Positions 17,403-25,214 of a stretch of 38,054 nucleotides of DNA are shown piece after piece. The notes beneath the pieces are model-generated. The model saw only the letters and a list, made by a program, of their open reading frames with translations. It was not told where the DNA came from and did not search any database. The first letter of the stretch is position 1. Each line of letters begins with the position of its first letter. The DNA is from Bacteriovoracales bacterium (GTDB lineage: Bacteria > Bdellovibrionota > Bacteriovoracia > Bacteriovoracales > Bacteriovoracaceae), in NCBI GenBank assembly GCA_026713835.1, contig JAPONP010000021.1, forward strand, positions 1 through 38,054, read 5' to 3'. The translations under genes were made by a program, and so were the position numbers.

Positions 17403-17518
17403 GTAACTGCTCACCCCCCGGTAATCTTGGCAGTCGACTGCCTCCTACCAATCTTATCCGGGTGGAGAACAGTTACCTTGCCTTTATTACAGTTTTTGCT
17501 AGAGGTGCGAGCAGTTAC
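17403..17518. mobile_element. 116-bp miniature element (MITE), possibly IS66-related
   Basis: The element begins GTAACTGCTC (17403-17412) and ends with the exact inverse GAGCAGTTAC (17509-17518). An identical 8-bp direct repeat flanks it on both sides. An internal, slightly degenerate inverse of the left end lies at 17458-17476 (16 of 19 bases match the complement of 17403-17421). A perfect 14-bp palindrome GGCAGTCGACTGCC lies at 17429-17442. It codes for no transposase. GTAA ends and 8-bp duplications are what I recall for IS66-family elements; family assignment is inference. Its right end provides the TAA stop of the Fic gene on the minus strand. Confidence 0.75.
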
Positions 17519-18609
17519 CTTCCTTCTGCAATCTCTAAAAGTCTTTCAAAGATAAATGTTGCGGATTTTCGACCTACGGATGGCCTTAGGATGAAAATGA
17601 GTTTTTCTTTTTCGAGTTGTCTTAAAAGGCCGTGGGCCGTCGATCGCGGCATCCCCGTTCTTTTACATAAATCGTTAGCTCTAAATATAGGCCGCTTAAA
17701 CAATAAGTCCAATAATTGACCGCTATAGCGAGAACGGGTTACATTGATGATTTTGTTCTTTGTCTCTTCGTATAGCTTCATGATGGATTTGACCCTTTGT
17801 CCATCCACCTTCGCTTGTAGGGAAACGGCCTTTAAATAAAAAGTGATCCATCCCATCCAATCCCCTTTAGATGAGATTGCATTTAATCTCGCATAATACT
17901 CATCACGATTTCTTTCGAGGTAACTCGATAGATAAAACATGGGTCGAATCAACTTTTTTTTCTGAAATAAAAAAAGAGGTATCAACAACCTTCCAATTCT
18001 TCCGTTCCCGTCTTTAAAAGGATGCAAAAGTTCAAATTGAGCGTGCATGAGGGCAGACTGCGCAAGTCTATCAAAATCGTCCAAGCGGAGATAATCTTCC
18101 CAGTCTCGCATATAATCCAATAATTGCAGAGGTGATGGAGGAACAAAAGAAGCCTCTTCAAGAGTACATCCTCGAGGGCCTATCCAATTTTGATCCTTTC
18201 TAAACTCTCCCGGAGATTTTGTCCTTCCCCGAACACTGTTCATCAGATTTTCGTGAAGTTGCAAAATGAGGTTTAAACTCAGCCCATAGTCTCTCACATG
18301 AGCTTCCCCCATCATAAGAGTCTTTCTATAATTTAGAATTTCCCGTATATCTTCGTTTTTATTTTCATCATAGCGTTCGCCGACCTCGTGTTCTAAAACC
18401 TCCTTTTCGGTGGCCTGGGTTCCCTCAATTTTAGAGGACAAAACCGCTTCTTGATTGGTCAAAGGCGAGAGCATCACGACAGGGTTAAGCATTCCTTGAA
18501 GCAAACCGTTATACTCGGCCAATTGAGCGTTGGCCTCTCCGACCAAGCCGATAAGAGCCCGATAATCGAGGTTATCTAAAGGAAGTTTATTTGGTCTATA
18601 AGGTTTCAT
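17515..18609 (-). CDS. Fic family protein (AMPylator-like) with inhibitory helix and C-terminal winged helix
   Basis: Fic proteins transfer AMP or a related group to hydroxyl side chains of target proteins. The 364-residue product has the full active-site loop HPFKDGNGRIGR at residues 196-207. The N-terminal inhibitory motif SSKIEG at 58-63 ([S/T]xxxE[G/N]) makes it a class II, self-inhibited type resembling the SoFic group. The C-terminal 70 residues form a winged-helix DNA-binding-like domain (FRANDLCKRTGMPRSTAHGLLRQLEKEKLI). The ATG has AAGGGAAGGGA just upstream. The stop codon is TAA from the inserted miniature element. Without the insertion, the next codon in the restored sequence is TAG, so the protein end is unchanged. 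It is divergent from the DUF4143 ATPase. Confidence 0.93.
   Translation of the reverse strand: MKPYRPNKLPLDNLDYRALIGLVGEANAQLAEYNGLLQGMLNPVVMLSPLTNQEAVLSSKIEGTQATEKEVLEHEVGERYDENKNEDIREILNYRKTLMMGEAHVRDYGLSLNLILQLHENLMNSVRGRTKSPGEFRKDQNWIGPRGCTLEEASFVPPSPLQLLDYMRDWEDYLRLDDFDRLAQSALMHAQFELLHPFKDGNGRIGRLLIPLFLFQKKKLIRPMFYLSSYLERNRDEYYARLNAISSKGDWMGWITFYLKAVSLQAKVDGQRVKSIMKLYEETKNKIINVTRSRYSGQLLDLLFKRPIFRANDLCKRTGMPRSTAHGLLRQLEKEKLIFILRPSVGRKSATFIFERLLEIAEGR
17519..17526 (+). repeat. 8-bp target site duplication, right copy
   Basis: CTTCCTTC immediately after the GTTAC end of the miniature element, identical to 17395-17402. It lies inside the last codons of the Fic gene (minus strand). Confidence 0.75.
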
Positions 18610-18636
18610 TCCCTTCCCTTGCTTACGATATTTTCT

Positions 18637-18665
18637 ATTTTATCATTGACAAATGCTTTTGTGAA
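18637..18665 (-). promoter_or_regulatory. Probable promoter of the Fic gene
   Basis: On the minus strand, TTCACA (18665-18660) and TAAAAT (18642-18637) are 17 bases apart. Transcription would begin near 18630, leaving about 20 bases of leader with the AAGGGAAGGGA ribosome binding site. Confidence 0.5.
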
Positions 18666-18742
18666 CGAAAAAAAAGAAAATATCGGACACAAATGACGTT
18701 TTGGCCGACCCATTGGACACAAACTCTCTCCATGGATTTCTC

Positions 18743-18776
18743 ATACTTCCCCGAAATAAATAAAAATTATTATTTT
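18743..18776 (+). repeat. Imperfect direct repeat upstream of the second DUF4143 ATPase (copy 1)
   Basis: An AT-rich segment starting ATACTTCC and containing AATAAATAAAAATTATT closely resembles 19973-20004, just after the ATPase stop codon. About four in five bases match, with a 2-base gap. Confidence 0.4.
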
Positions 18777-18786
18777 ACAACCCCGT

Positions 18787-18811
18787 ATATTTGAAGTTAA
18801 GCTTCAAATAT
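18787..18811 (+). promoter_or_regulatory. Perfect 10-bp inverted repeat covering the start codon of the second DUF4143 ATPase
   Basis: ATATTTGAAG (18787-18796), loop TTAAG, CTTCAAATAT (18802-18811). The final AT belongs to the ATG at 18810. The left arm overlaps a -10-like TATATT at 18786-18791. There is no Shine-Dalgarno sequence. It is an operator or an mRNA hairpin masking the start; compare 10522-10552. Confidence 0.65.
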
Positions 18812-19973
18812 GCTGGGTTTAATAGAAAGGATTCAACTCCAAAATCGCCTCAAGGAACTTTTAGAAAACTACCCCGCAGTGGCCATTTTAGGAGCAAGAC
18901 AAGTGGGTAAGTCCACTCTGGCCAAACAAATTATCGAGTTATTTAAAGGGGCCGTTTACCTCGACTTACAGCTCCCCAAAGATTTAAATAAAGTTTCCGA
19001 TCCCGAAGCGTTTTTTAGGTTTAATGATCGGGCCCTCATCTGCCTGGACGAAATTCAATACACTCCCAATCTTTTTAGCGTCTTACGAGGGGTCATCGAT
19101 GAAAGGCAAAGAAACGGACAGTTTCTCATTCTAGGAAGTGCATCAAGAGATCTCATTCGGCAAAGTAGTGAAACACTTGCCGGTCGTCTTGCCTTTTTAG
19201 ATATGGGCCCTTTTAACTGCCTCGAAGTCGATGAAGAAAAGTTTTATCAGCACTGGCTAAGAGGTGGTTATCCTCGCAGCTTTTTGGCCAAAAATGATCG
19301 CTTGAGTTTAGAATGGCGCAATAACTATATCCGAACCTTTTTAGAAAGAGATATCCCCCAATTGGGTTTTAATATCCCGGCCCAAACTCTTCATCGCCTT
19401 TGGAAAATGCTGGCCCACTCTCAGGGGCAAACTCTCAATAGTTCCAAGCTCGGCGCCAACCTTGGGAAAACCGCCCACACCATAAAGAACTATATCGACC
19501 TTCTTCAACAAACTTTTATCGTTAGAAAACTCGAACCCTATATCGAAAATGTCAAAAAAAGGGTGATCAAATCACCCAAAATTTATATCAGAGATACAGG
19601 CCTACTCCACGCTCATTTAGGGATCGAAAACATCAACGAACTTTTCGGCCATCCCATTTACGGTGCTTCCTTTGAATCCTACATAGTGGAAAATATCTGT
19701 CATCATCTGCCCCATTGGAATCCCTTTTTCTATCGCAGTAGTTATGGTGCGGAACTCGATCTCGTTTTAGAAAAAGCCGGTAAAATCATCGCCATTGAAA
19801 TAAAATCTTCCACTGCTCCAAAACCTTCAAAGGGCTTTTGGATTGCCTGCGATGATATTGGGGCCGATAAGGCCCATATCATTGCTCCCGTCGATCAAGC
19901 CTACCCTGTCAAAAATGGAGTGACCGTGACAAATCTTCATTCCTTATTGCAAAGCGTGTCCCAAATTTTCTAA
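18810..19973 (+). CDS. AAA+ ATPase with DUF4143 domain (second copy, different subfamily)
   Basis: The 387-residue product has Walker A GARQVGKST at residues 28-36, Walker B ALICLDEIQY at about 75-83, the sensor FLILGSASRDL, and the sequence LAGRLAFLDMGPF. The region from about residue 200 is DUF4143 (YIRTFLERDIPQLG, KNYIDLLQQTFIVRKLEPY, KIYIRDTGLLHAHLGI), ending in the nuclease-like AELDLVLEK and IAIEIKSSTAPK. It belongs to the common GARQVGKST branch, unlike the gene at 10552, so the two are not recent duplicates. Divergent from Fic; flanked by AT-rich imperfect repeats. Molecular function is unknown for the family. Confidence 0.92.
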   Translation: MLGLIERIQLQNRLKELLENYPAVAILGARQVGKSTLAKQIIELFKGAVYLDLQLPKDLNKVSDPEAFFRFNDRALICLDEIQYTPNLFSVLRGVIDERQRNGQFLILGSASRDLIRQSSETLAGRLAFLDMGPFNCLEVDEEKFYQHWLRGGYPRSFLAKNDRLSLEWRNNYIRTFLERDIPQLGFNIPAQTLHRLWKMLAHSQGQTLNSSKLGANLGKTAHTIKNYIDLLQQTFIVRKLEPYIENVKKRVIKSPKIYIRDTGLLHAHLGIENINELFGHPIYGASFESYIVENICHHLPHWNPFFYRSSYGAELDLVLEKAGKIIAIEIKSSTAPKPSKGFWIACDDIGADKAHIIAPVDQAYPVKNGVTVTNLHSLLQSVSQIF

Positions 19974-20004
19974 TACTTCCTCACAATAAACAAAAATTAT
20001 TTTG
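19973..20004 (+). repeat. Imperfect direct repeat after the second DUF4143 ATPase (copy 2)
   Basis: It starts ATACTTCC at the last base of the stop codon and continues with AATAAACAAAAATTATT, resembling 18743-18776. The pair brackets the ATPase gene and its leader hairpin. Confidence 0.4.
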
Positions 20005-20105
20005 TCTTCCGTAGATTTTTAAAGCCAAGTGTGAAAAATTTACTCCCCCGCCCCAAAAAGGGGCCAAGGAGCCGAACACACGACCCCTTGAGAAAAGAGT
20101 TTCCC

Positions 20106-21554
20106 ATGACCAAAAAATTTTTTATCCCATGGATCGTCCTCATCACCTCCTTGAATGCTTTTGGTGCCGATCGATTTATCGTCCAATACAAAAACGACGA
20201 GAGATCGTCTCAACATTTTGCCCTCCCTCGGGACTCCATCCTTTTTGATCTCCAAACCATTTCAAAAAGACATGGACTCTATACGGTTCGCTTCCCCTTA
20301 GGCCTTGGCCCAAAGGGCATCCACGACCAATTGAATCTCTTGCGCTCTTTGCCCGGAGTGGAAGACGCTCTCGTCGATCGGGTCGTCACCCAAAGAACTC
20401 AAATGGGTGGGTTTCCAAACGATTCTTTTCAAAAAACTCCAATTCAAAAATCTCCGACCGACTTTGGCCACCTCCAATGGAACCTTCAAAGGGCCGGCCC
20501 CCAAAATCCGGGTTCCACCGATGCGGAATCGGCCTGGGATGAGTTTGGAACGGATGGCGTGGATGCCTACGGCAGAGAGATCGTCGTGGCCGTGGTGGAC
20601 TCGGGCTTTGATCTGGCCCACGAAGATTTGGTGGATAATTTTTTTGTCAATACGGGTGAAATTCCGGGCAACGGTCTCGATGACGATTCCAACGGTTATG
20701 TGGATGATTTCGTGGGTTGGAGTCTATCGAAAAAGGGGCCTTTGCCCCATCAAGTCACCTCGGACTTTCACGGAACCCATGTGGCCGGCATCGTTGGCGC
20801 TCGGGGGGGAGATGGAGTCGGCGTCTCCGGAGTCAATTGGAATGTGAAAATCCTTCCCGTACAACTGGCCCAAAAGAGCGGAAGGGATCGGCAGCTCTTT
20901 ATCTCTCAAATGATTACGGCCTATACCTATATCATGGACATGAAAAGACAATGGCTCTCTTCGGAAGGTCTTGAGGGGGCCAATATCGTAGCGACCAATA
21001 CGAGTATCGGCATAAACAGCGTCCATTGTAAGGGCAAAGATCATTCGATTTGGGATAAACTTTATGATGAGATGGGAAGCCTTGGCATCGTTTCCGTGGT
21101 GGCCGTGGCCAATAGATCATACAATATAGATGAAAGAGGTGATATTCCCGCAACGTGTACCAGTGAGTACATCATTTCCGTTAGCAGTATCGATCGAGAC
21201 GGACACCTCGGTGGCCTTTCCGCATGGGGCCCCTCTTCCGTCGATCTCTTGGCCCCGGGGATGCCCATTTATTCCACCGCCCCCCATTCGGCCTATCGTT
21301 TTGGAGCGGGAACCTCCGTGGCCGCTCCCCATGTTTCGGGAGCCGTCGCCTATCTTTATAGCGTGGCCCATGAAAATTTCATCGAACTCTACGACACCGC
21401 TCCCGAGAAAGCGGCCTTGACCGTCAAAAAGATTCTACTGGATTCCACATTCCCCATGCCTGAACTTGTGGAGCGAGTGGCCACCGGTGGGCGACTCGAT
21501 CTCTATAGGGCGGCCAAAAGGATTTATGGGTACGGGACAGCCGAGAGCCTTTGA
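20106..21554 (+). CDS. Secreted subtilisin-like serine protease (S8 family)
   Basis: The 482-residue precursor has a signal peptide (MTKKFFIPWIVLITSLNAFGA), an I9-like propeptide at about residues 22-105, and an S8 catalytic domain. The triad is visible: Asp165 in VVAVVDSGFD, His222 in FHGTHVAG, Ser404 in GTSVAAPHVSGA. The oxyanion region reads VVAVANRSYN. I start at ATG 20106, preceded by GAGAAAAGAG. A GTG at 20031 in the same frame would put 25 polar residues before the signal peptide and is unlikely. It probably degrades external proteins or matures surface proteins; in a predator it could aid prey digestion (inference). It is transcribed separately from the ATPase upstream. Confidence 0.95.
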   Translation: MTKKFFIPWIVLITSLNAFGADRFIVQYKNDERSSQHFALPRDSILFDLQTISKRHGLYTVRFPLGLGPKGIHDQLNLLRSLPGVEDALVDRVVTQRTQMGGFPNDSFQKTPIQKSPTDFGHLQWNLQRAGPQNPGSTDAESAWDEFGTDGVDAYGREIVVAVVDSGFDLAHEDLVDNFFVNTGEIPGNGLDDDSNGYVDDFVGWSLSKKGPLPHQVTSDFHGTHVAGIVGARGGDGVGVSGVNWNVKILPVQLAQKSGRDRQLFISQMITAYTYIMDMKRQWLSSEGLEGANIVATNTSIGINSVHCKGKDHSIWDKLYDEMGSLGIVSVVAVANRSYNIDERGDIPATCTSEYIISVSSIDRDGHLGGLSAWGPSSVDLLAPGMPIYSTAPHSAYRFGAGTSVAAPHVSGAVAYLYSVAHENFIELYDTAPEKAALTVKKILLDSTFPMPELVERVATGGRLDLYRAAKRIYGYGTAESL

Positions 21555-21642
21555 AAAGTAAATAGAGCTAGCCTTTTCCCCTACTACTCTTTTTGCACTT
21601 TAACAAATCAATAAACTCTGCAAAGGCAAAAGTTAAACGACA

Positions 21643-21990
21643 TTATTTTCCTCTACCGAGAATTGGTTTTCCCGTTCGACGAGGCCTTCTTCTAACAGAA
21701 AATATCTTCCGTTTTTCTTTAAGGGAGATTGAAGTGTAAACAATTTTTACCATCGCTTTAAAATGGGTTACAACTGCACCATTTTTCATATTAAACCGAT
21801 AAAGACGAGTTCTGCCCTGAAGTGTTGATATGATGATCCCTGCGGACTCAAATCTTTCAAACTGTTTTTGAACCGCCCCCAGTGAAATTTTCATATCCTT
21901 AGCCACCGCTGAGGGATAACTTTCACCATGGTGATATAAATGCAAAAAAATTTTTTGTGCCGTTTTAGAGCCAAGAATCAAATCCAACAT
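21643..21990 (-). CDS. Small winged-helix transcriptional regulator (nucleotidyltransferase-associated type)
   Basis: The 115-residue product starts MLDLILGSKTAQKIFLHLY and has the HTH SYPSAVAKDMKISLGAVQKQFERFESAGI plus a wing (STLQGRTRLYRFN). This is the winged-helix type often found alone or fused to MNT-like nucleotidyltransferases; here no nucleotidyltransferase domain follows, only a basic tail (SVRRRPRRTGKPILGRGK). I start at ATG 21990. A TTG at 22014 is in frame. A promoter with TTGAAT and TATCAT ends 6 bases before the ATG, so the mRNA is predicted to be leaderless. A 40-bp palindrome overlaps the -35, suggesting autoregulation. Confidence 0.75.
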   Translation of the reverse strand: MLDLILGSKTAQKIFLHLYHHGESYPSAVAKDMKISLGAVQKQFERFESAGIIISTLQGRTRLYRFNMKNGAVVTHFKAMVKIVYTSISLKEKRKIFSVRRRPRRTGKPILGRGK

Positions 21991-21996
21991 ATTGAA

Positions 21997-22025
21997 ATGA
22001 TACCCCAAATTCAAGCATTATTCAA
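21997..22025 (-). promoter_or_regulatory. Predicted leaderless promoter of the winged-helix gene
   Basis: On the minus strand, TTGAAT (22025-22020) and TATCAT (22002-21997) are 17 bases apart, and only 6 bases separate the -10 from the ATG at 21990. Transcription should begin at or within a base or two of the start codon. The -35 overlaps the 22023-22062 palindrome. Confidence 0.5.
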
Positions 22026-22062
22026 CCTTTATTTAAGGTTATATAACCTTAAATAAAGGTTG
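22023..22062. promoter_or_regulatory. Perfect 40-bp palindrome, likely double operator
   Basis: All 40 bases are self-complementary around 22042/22043. Each half is itself an inverted repeat, AACCTT-5-AAGGTT, giving two tandem 17-bp operator-like sites 4 bases apart. It begins right after the TAA of the HAD nucleotidase gene and overlaps the -35 of the winged-helix gene. It could also act as an AT-rich terminator stem, but no clear U-tract follows. Confidence 0.65.
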
Positions 22063-23409
22063 TTAATCATCGTGGGGAAGAGGCCTTCTCCTAGGCCGAA
22101 AGCACTTCCTTGAACTCACATCGGCCAGATCGCTGACTTTGGCCATATAGATACAAGCGTATTTGGCCACTTGTCCCGCAAAAAGGGATTCCTCGGCGTC
22201 GGATCTCATCAATTCTCCCCAATAGGGATTAAAAGGTGCGTGGTATTCGTCCATGATCTTTTTTAACTTTTGGTCGATCTTTTTAAGCTCTCCAAAAAGA
22301 GACTCGGTTTTCTTTTTTTCGGCATCGGAATCGATCATCTTGTCGATTTCATCTTCACATTTCTCTTTTTCCGCCATGAGCTTATTGAGTTTCGACAAAG
22401 TGCCCTTTCCCTTTTTTAGATTTTCGATCTCTCCATCGATTTCTTCGACAATCAAGGCCGTACGCCAACCGCATACCTTTTTGAGGGCCACCACATCCCC
22501 ATAGATATGGTCTCCGATGTAGAGAATTTCATCGCTACTCAAATTCAAATAATCTTGCAAATCTTTGGAATTGCCCCCTCGAAAGATTCCCGGAGCCAAT
22601 TTCCCCTCGATATTGACCAGTTGATCGGATTCCATATCCACTTTTAAAAATCTCTTGCCGGCCGTGAAAAATTGAGGCTTCCCTGCCAAGGTGACGACGA
22701 TATCGAAAAGATCCATCCAATGGGAATGATCTCTTAGAAAAGGGGTCATGGTAAAATCGAGAAGTTTTTGAGCATAGATGTGGTCGGAATCGGTCACGAT
22801 AAAAAGGGTCTTGCCGGAATGTTTGAGTCTTTCCAAAAGGAGCGGAATTTTTTTATCCTGAATAAAAAACTGATGCATCCGCTCTGCCACATGATCTTTG
22901 AGAGATTGATCCCGATGGATAAGATCGATCATTTCCACCACATCCCTGGCGATCTCTTCATAAGGGGGATAGGCCTTGGGGTTTTGATCCCTCAAATCCA
23001 CGAGATAGGAGAAGAGAACTCCGTGGGAGATGGAAAAGCTCGTGTCGATGGGAGTAAAAAGATTCTCACTGGGATCAATGATTTGGCCGTCATAAACATC
23101 CCTTTGGGTCTTAAAATCCATGGAGCGCAGACCGTGAGAAGCCTTTTTGATTCGCCCGTAAAGAGAGCCTTTTATCAGGTTCCCCCTCTTTTCATCGATC
23201 ACGAGACCTCGAATGACCCTTTGAAAGTCAAAATCGATCCGAAAAATTTCCTTGGGATAACCCTTCAAAGTGACGAGGCGTTCTCTGGCCATCTCGAAAG
23301 TTTGCCTCTCAAAGGCCTCGGTGTGGTAACGAACCAAGGTGCAGTCCATATCAAAGCCAATGGCCTTAATTTTTTTGAGATCCAAGGTTCGATTGACATA
23401 AATTCCCAT
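22063..23409 (-). CDS. HAD-family purine 5'-nucleotidase (cytosolic IMP/GMP type)
   Basis: The 448-residue product matches the HAD-IG (NT5C2-like) 5'-nucleotidase family, which dephosphorylates IMP and GMP. HAD motif I is FDMDCTLVRY (Asp20, Asp22), motif II is LFIVTDSD, and motif IV is YIGDHIYGDVV, in the usual order. It also has the family's FDFQRVIRGLVID and KGRGNLIKG-like segments, and the C-terminal PYWGELMR. A helical, Lys/Glu-rich stretch at about 335-385 is also typical. The ATG at 23409 follows AGGAG. It is the last gene of a four-gene minus-strand set, 39 bases after the deacetylase-family gene. The Arg-rich tail (RKCFRPRRRPLPHDD) is unusual. Confidence 0.88.
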   Translation of the reverse strand: MGIYVNRTLDLKKIKAIGFDMDCTLVRYHTEAFERQTFEMARERLVTLKGYPKEIFRIDFDFQRVIRGLVIDEKRGNLIKGSLYGRIKKASHGLRSMDFKTQRDVYDGQIIDPSENLFTPIDTSFSISHGVLFSYLVDLRDQNPKAYPPYEEIARDVVEMIDLIHRDQSLKDHVAERMHQFFIQDKKIPLLLERLKHSGKTLFIVTDSDHIYAQKLLDFTMTPFLRDHSHWMDLFDIVVTLAGKPQFFTAGKRFLKVDMESDQLVNIEGKLAPGIFRGGNSKDLQDYLNLSSDEILYIGDHIYGDVVALKKVCGWRTALIVEEIDGEIENLKKGKGTLSKLNKLMAEKEKCEDEIDKMIDSDAEKKKTESLFGELKKIDQKLKKIMDEYHAPFNPYWGELMRSDAEESLFAGQVAKYACIYMAKVSDLADVSSRKCFRPRRRPLPHDD

Positions 23410-23448
23410 AAAGTCTCCTGCCCTTTCATCTTCTTTGATCGAACCTGA

Positions 23449-24390
23449 TTAGGCAAGGTTTAGCGCCCAGTAGAGATATTGAAAATAGACCTTCCAAGTG
23501 GATTCCCCATAACCTCCTCCCATACAATAGGCTTGAGGGATGCCGCAAGAAGAGAGCCAACGGTGAATGAGTTGATCCCTTTCCAGCATTTGGGCCAAAG
23601 AGAGGCCCAGTTCCCGAGAGCTTGACAAAATATCTCCCTCAAAAAGATCAGATCCTTGAACCACGAGGGCGAGATCGAAGTCTCTTGGAAGTTCTCTTAG
23701 GGTTTTTTCGAGAGTCGGAAGGTAATCGGAGCCGCAAAAAATCGGACGGTTATAATCGGCGGGTAAATTGCTTTGGGCATAAAGACCTCCACAAAGAGGC
23801 CAGGTCTTGCCTCCATGAAAATCTACCGTCGTGATGGATTCATCCCCGAAGGTGATTTCGATAGTTCCATCCCCTTTGTGAATGTCCACATCGATGATGA
23901 GGGCCCGTCGAATTCTTTTTGCCTTTTGCAATGAGCGCAAAGCGATCACCCCATCGTTGAGCAAACAAAAGCCTTGCCCCGTAAAACTGAGGGCATGGTG
24001 CATCCCCCCTCCCATCCCGTAGGCCCAACCGGAAGACAAGGCCTTTTCACAAGCTGTCAACGTGGCCGAAACATTTTTCAAGGCCCTTTCAAAAAATTCA
24101 GAAAAAGGCCTGGTGGAATTTCCCGTCCAATACCGATCTCCCTCGTAGGCTTTGAGAATGGAGGGGCCCGGATCGCAAAAAAGCTCCTCTATATAGATTT
24201 GTTCGTGGGCCAAGGTTAAATCCTTTCGCTCCACTTGGGCCCAGGGACCGGCGTAGTGCCAAGAAGCCCTAGGAATCCGAGAAGAAAGTTCTCGAAGGGT
24301 TTTCTCCCAGCGAGAATCGTCCATCGGAATCGTAAGTCCAAAATCTTCAAAGTGGGGTTTGAGACAGGGGTCGTAGATAATCACAACCAT
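23449..24390 (-). CDS. Histone deacetylase / acetoin-utilisation superfamily hydrolase
   Basis: These zinc hydrolases deacetylate protein lysines, polyamines or small molecules. In the 313-residue product the active-site features are in order: GGGMHHA (His131, His132), NDGVIAL, DVDIHKGDG supplying zinc ligands Asp169 and His171, QGSDLFEGD supplying Asp248, and MGGGYG with the transition-state Tyr294. All catalytic residues are present, so it should be active. The second His of the usual HHG is Lys. It overlaps the upstream glycosyltransferase by 10 bases. The actual substrate is unknown; the neighbours suggest carbohydrate or nucleotide metabolism (weak inference). Confidence 0.9.
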   Translation of the reverse strand: MVVIIYDPCLKPHFEDFGLTIPMDDSRWEKTLRELSSRIPRASWHYAGPWAQVERKDLTLAHEQIYIEELFCDPGPSILKAYEGDRYWTGNSTRPFSEFFERALKNVSATLTACEKALSSGWAYGMGGGMHHALSFTGQGFCLLNDGVIALRSLQKAKRIRRALIIDVDIHKGDGTIEITFGDESITTVDFHGGKTWPLCGGLYAQSNLPADYNRPIFCGSDYLPTLEKTLRELPRDFDLALVVQGSDLFEGDILSSSRELGLSLAQMLERDQLIHRWLSSCGIPQAYCMGGGYGESTWKVYFQYLYWALNLA

Positions 24391-25214
24391 CTCTCGCTTT
24401 GCCGGGACATCTCCATCACTTCATCTCGGTGGGCCGTGCGACCGTATTTTTGGTAACCCTTGAGGAGGATTCCCGCCTTAAAGCCTAGCATTTTGGCGGC
24501 CGTCCGTTTGTTTTCTCTTCCGATACCCAGTTGCAAAACCTTGGAGATGGCCTTCACTCGAAAATAATCCATAGCCTTATAGCGAGTGGAAAGTTGATCG
24601 GGATGACCGCCGTATTTTTTGATGATGGGGTCTTCTACAAAACCCACCTCAAAAAAGGGAGTGATCCTTAGCCACAGATCGTAGTCTTCACAGACGATCA
24701 TTTGGGGATCGAAGACTCCCACTTGCTCCAAGACCTCACGGTGGATCATCACCGTCGAAGGGGAGATAGGACAGAGGGGGAGGCATTTGGGAAAAATCCA
24801 TCCTCCACATTTGGCGTGTTTTTTCATGGGATTGACTCGAACGCCCCGTCGAATCCAAATCTCTTCTCCATGAACGATTTTAATGGAGGGGTGGGCCCGC
24901 ATATAGTCCCATTGGGATTCCAATTTATGGGGCAACCACTCGTCATCACTATCCAAGAAGGCCATCCACTCTCCTTTGGCCCTCGAAAGTCCCACGTTTC
25001 TGGCCCATGAGACTCCACGGTGAGGTGTTTCGATGATTTTGATTCGGTCATCGCAAAAGTCTTTGAGTTTTTCCAAAGTGTTATCCGTAGAGCCATCATC
25101 AACAATTAAAAGTTCAAAATCCCTAAAACTTTGGGCGAGTACACTTTGTACCGCTCGACCGATTAAGGATTCCCTATTGTAAGTGGGAATAACCACTGAA
25201 ACGTTAGGCTTCAT
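24381..25214 (-). CDS. Glycosyltransferase family 2
   Basis: The 277-residue inverting GT-A transferase has VSVVIPTYNRE at the N-terminus, IVDDGSTDNT (nucleotide binding), WMAFLDSDDEW with the metal-binding DxD, and a later CEDYDLW (ED) motif. It probably adds a sugar to a surface polysaccharide or LPS at the inner face of the membrane; donor and acceptor are unknown. I start at ATG 25214 (GGGAGA upstream), which overlaps the reductase stop by 11 bases. The frame continues to 25253, but those residues do not fit the family. It also overlaps the deacetylase gene downstream. Confidence 0.92.
   Translation of the reverse strand: MKPNVSVVIPTYNRESLIGRAVQSVLAQSFRDFELLIVDDGSTDNTLEKLKDFCDDRIKIIETPHRGVSWARNVGLSRAKGEWMAFLDSDDEWLPHKLESQWDYMRAHPSIKIVHGEEIWIRRGVRVNPMKKHAKCGGWIFPKCLPLCPISPSTVMIHREVLEQVGVFDPQMIVCEDYDLWLRITPFFEVGFVEDPIIKKYGGHPDQLSTRYKAMDYFRVKAISKVLQLGIGRENKRTAAKMLGFKAGILLKGYQKYGRTAHRDEVMEMSRQSERWL

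Noticed and set aside
17331-17719. Small plus-strand frames across the miniature element and the Fic 3' end
   Set aside because: They are Ser/Pro/Leu-rich, start inside the previous gene or element, and run antisense to Fic.
22023-22062. The 40-bp palindrome as an ordinary rho-independent terminator of the nucleotidase gene
   Set aside because: The stem is AT-rich and no clear U-tract follows; overlap with the downstream -35 and its two-site structure fit an operator better, though a dual role is not excluded.
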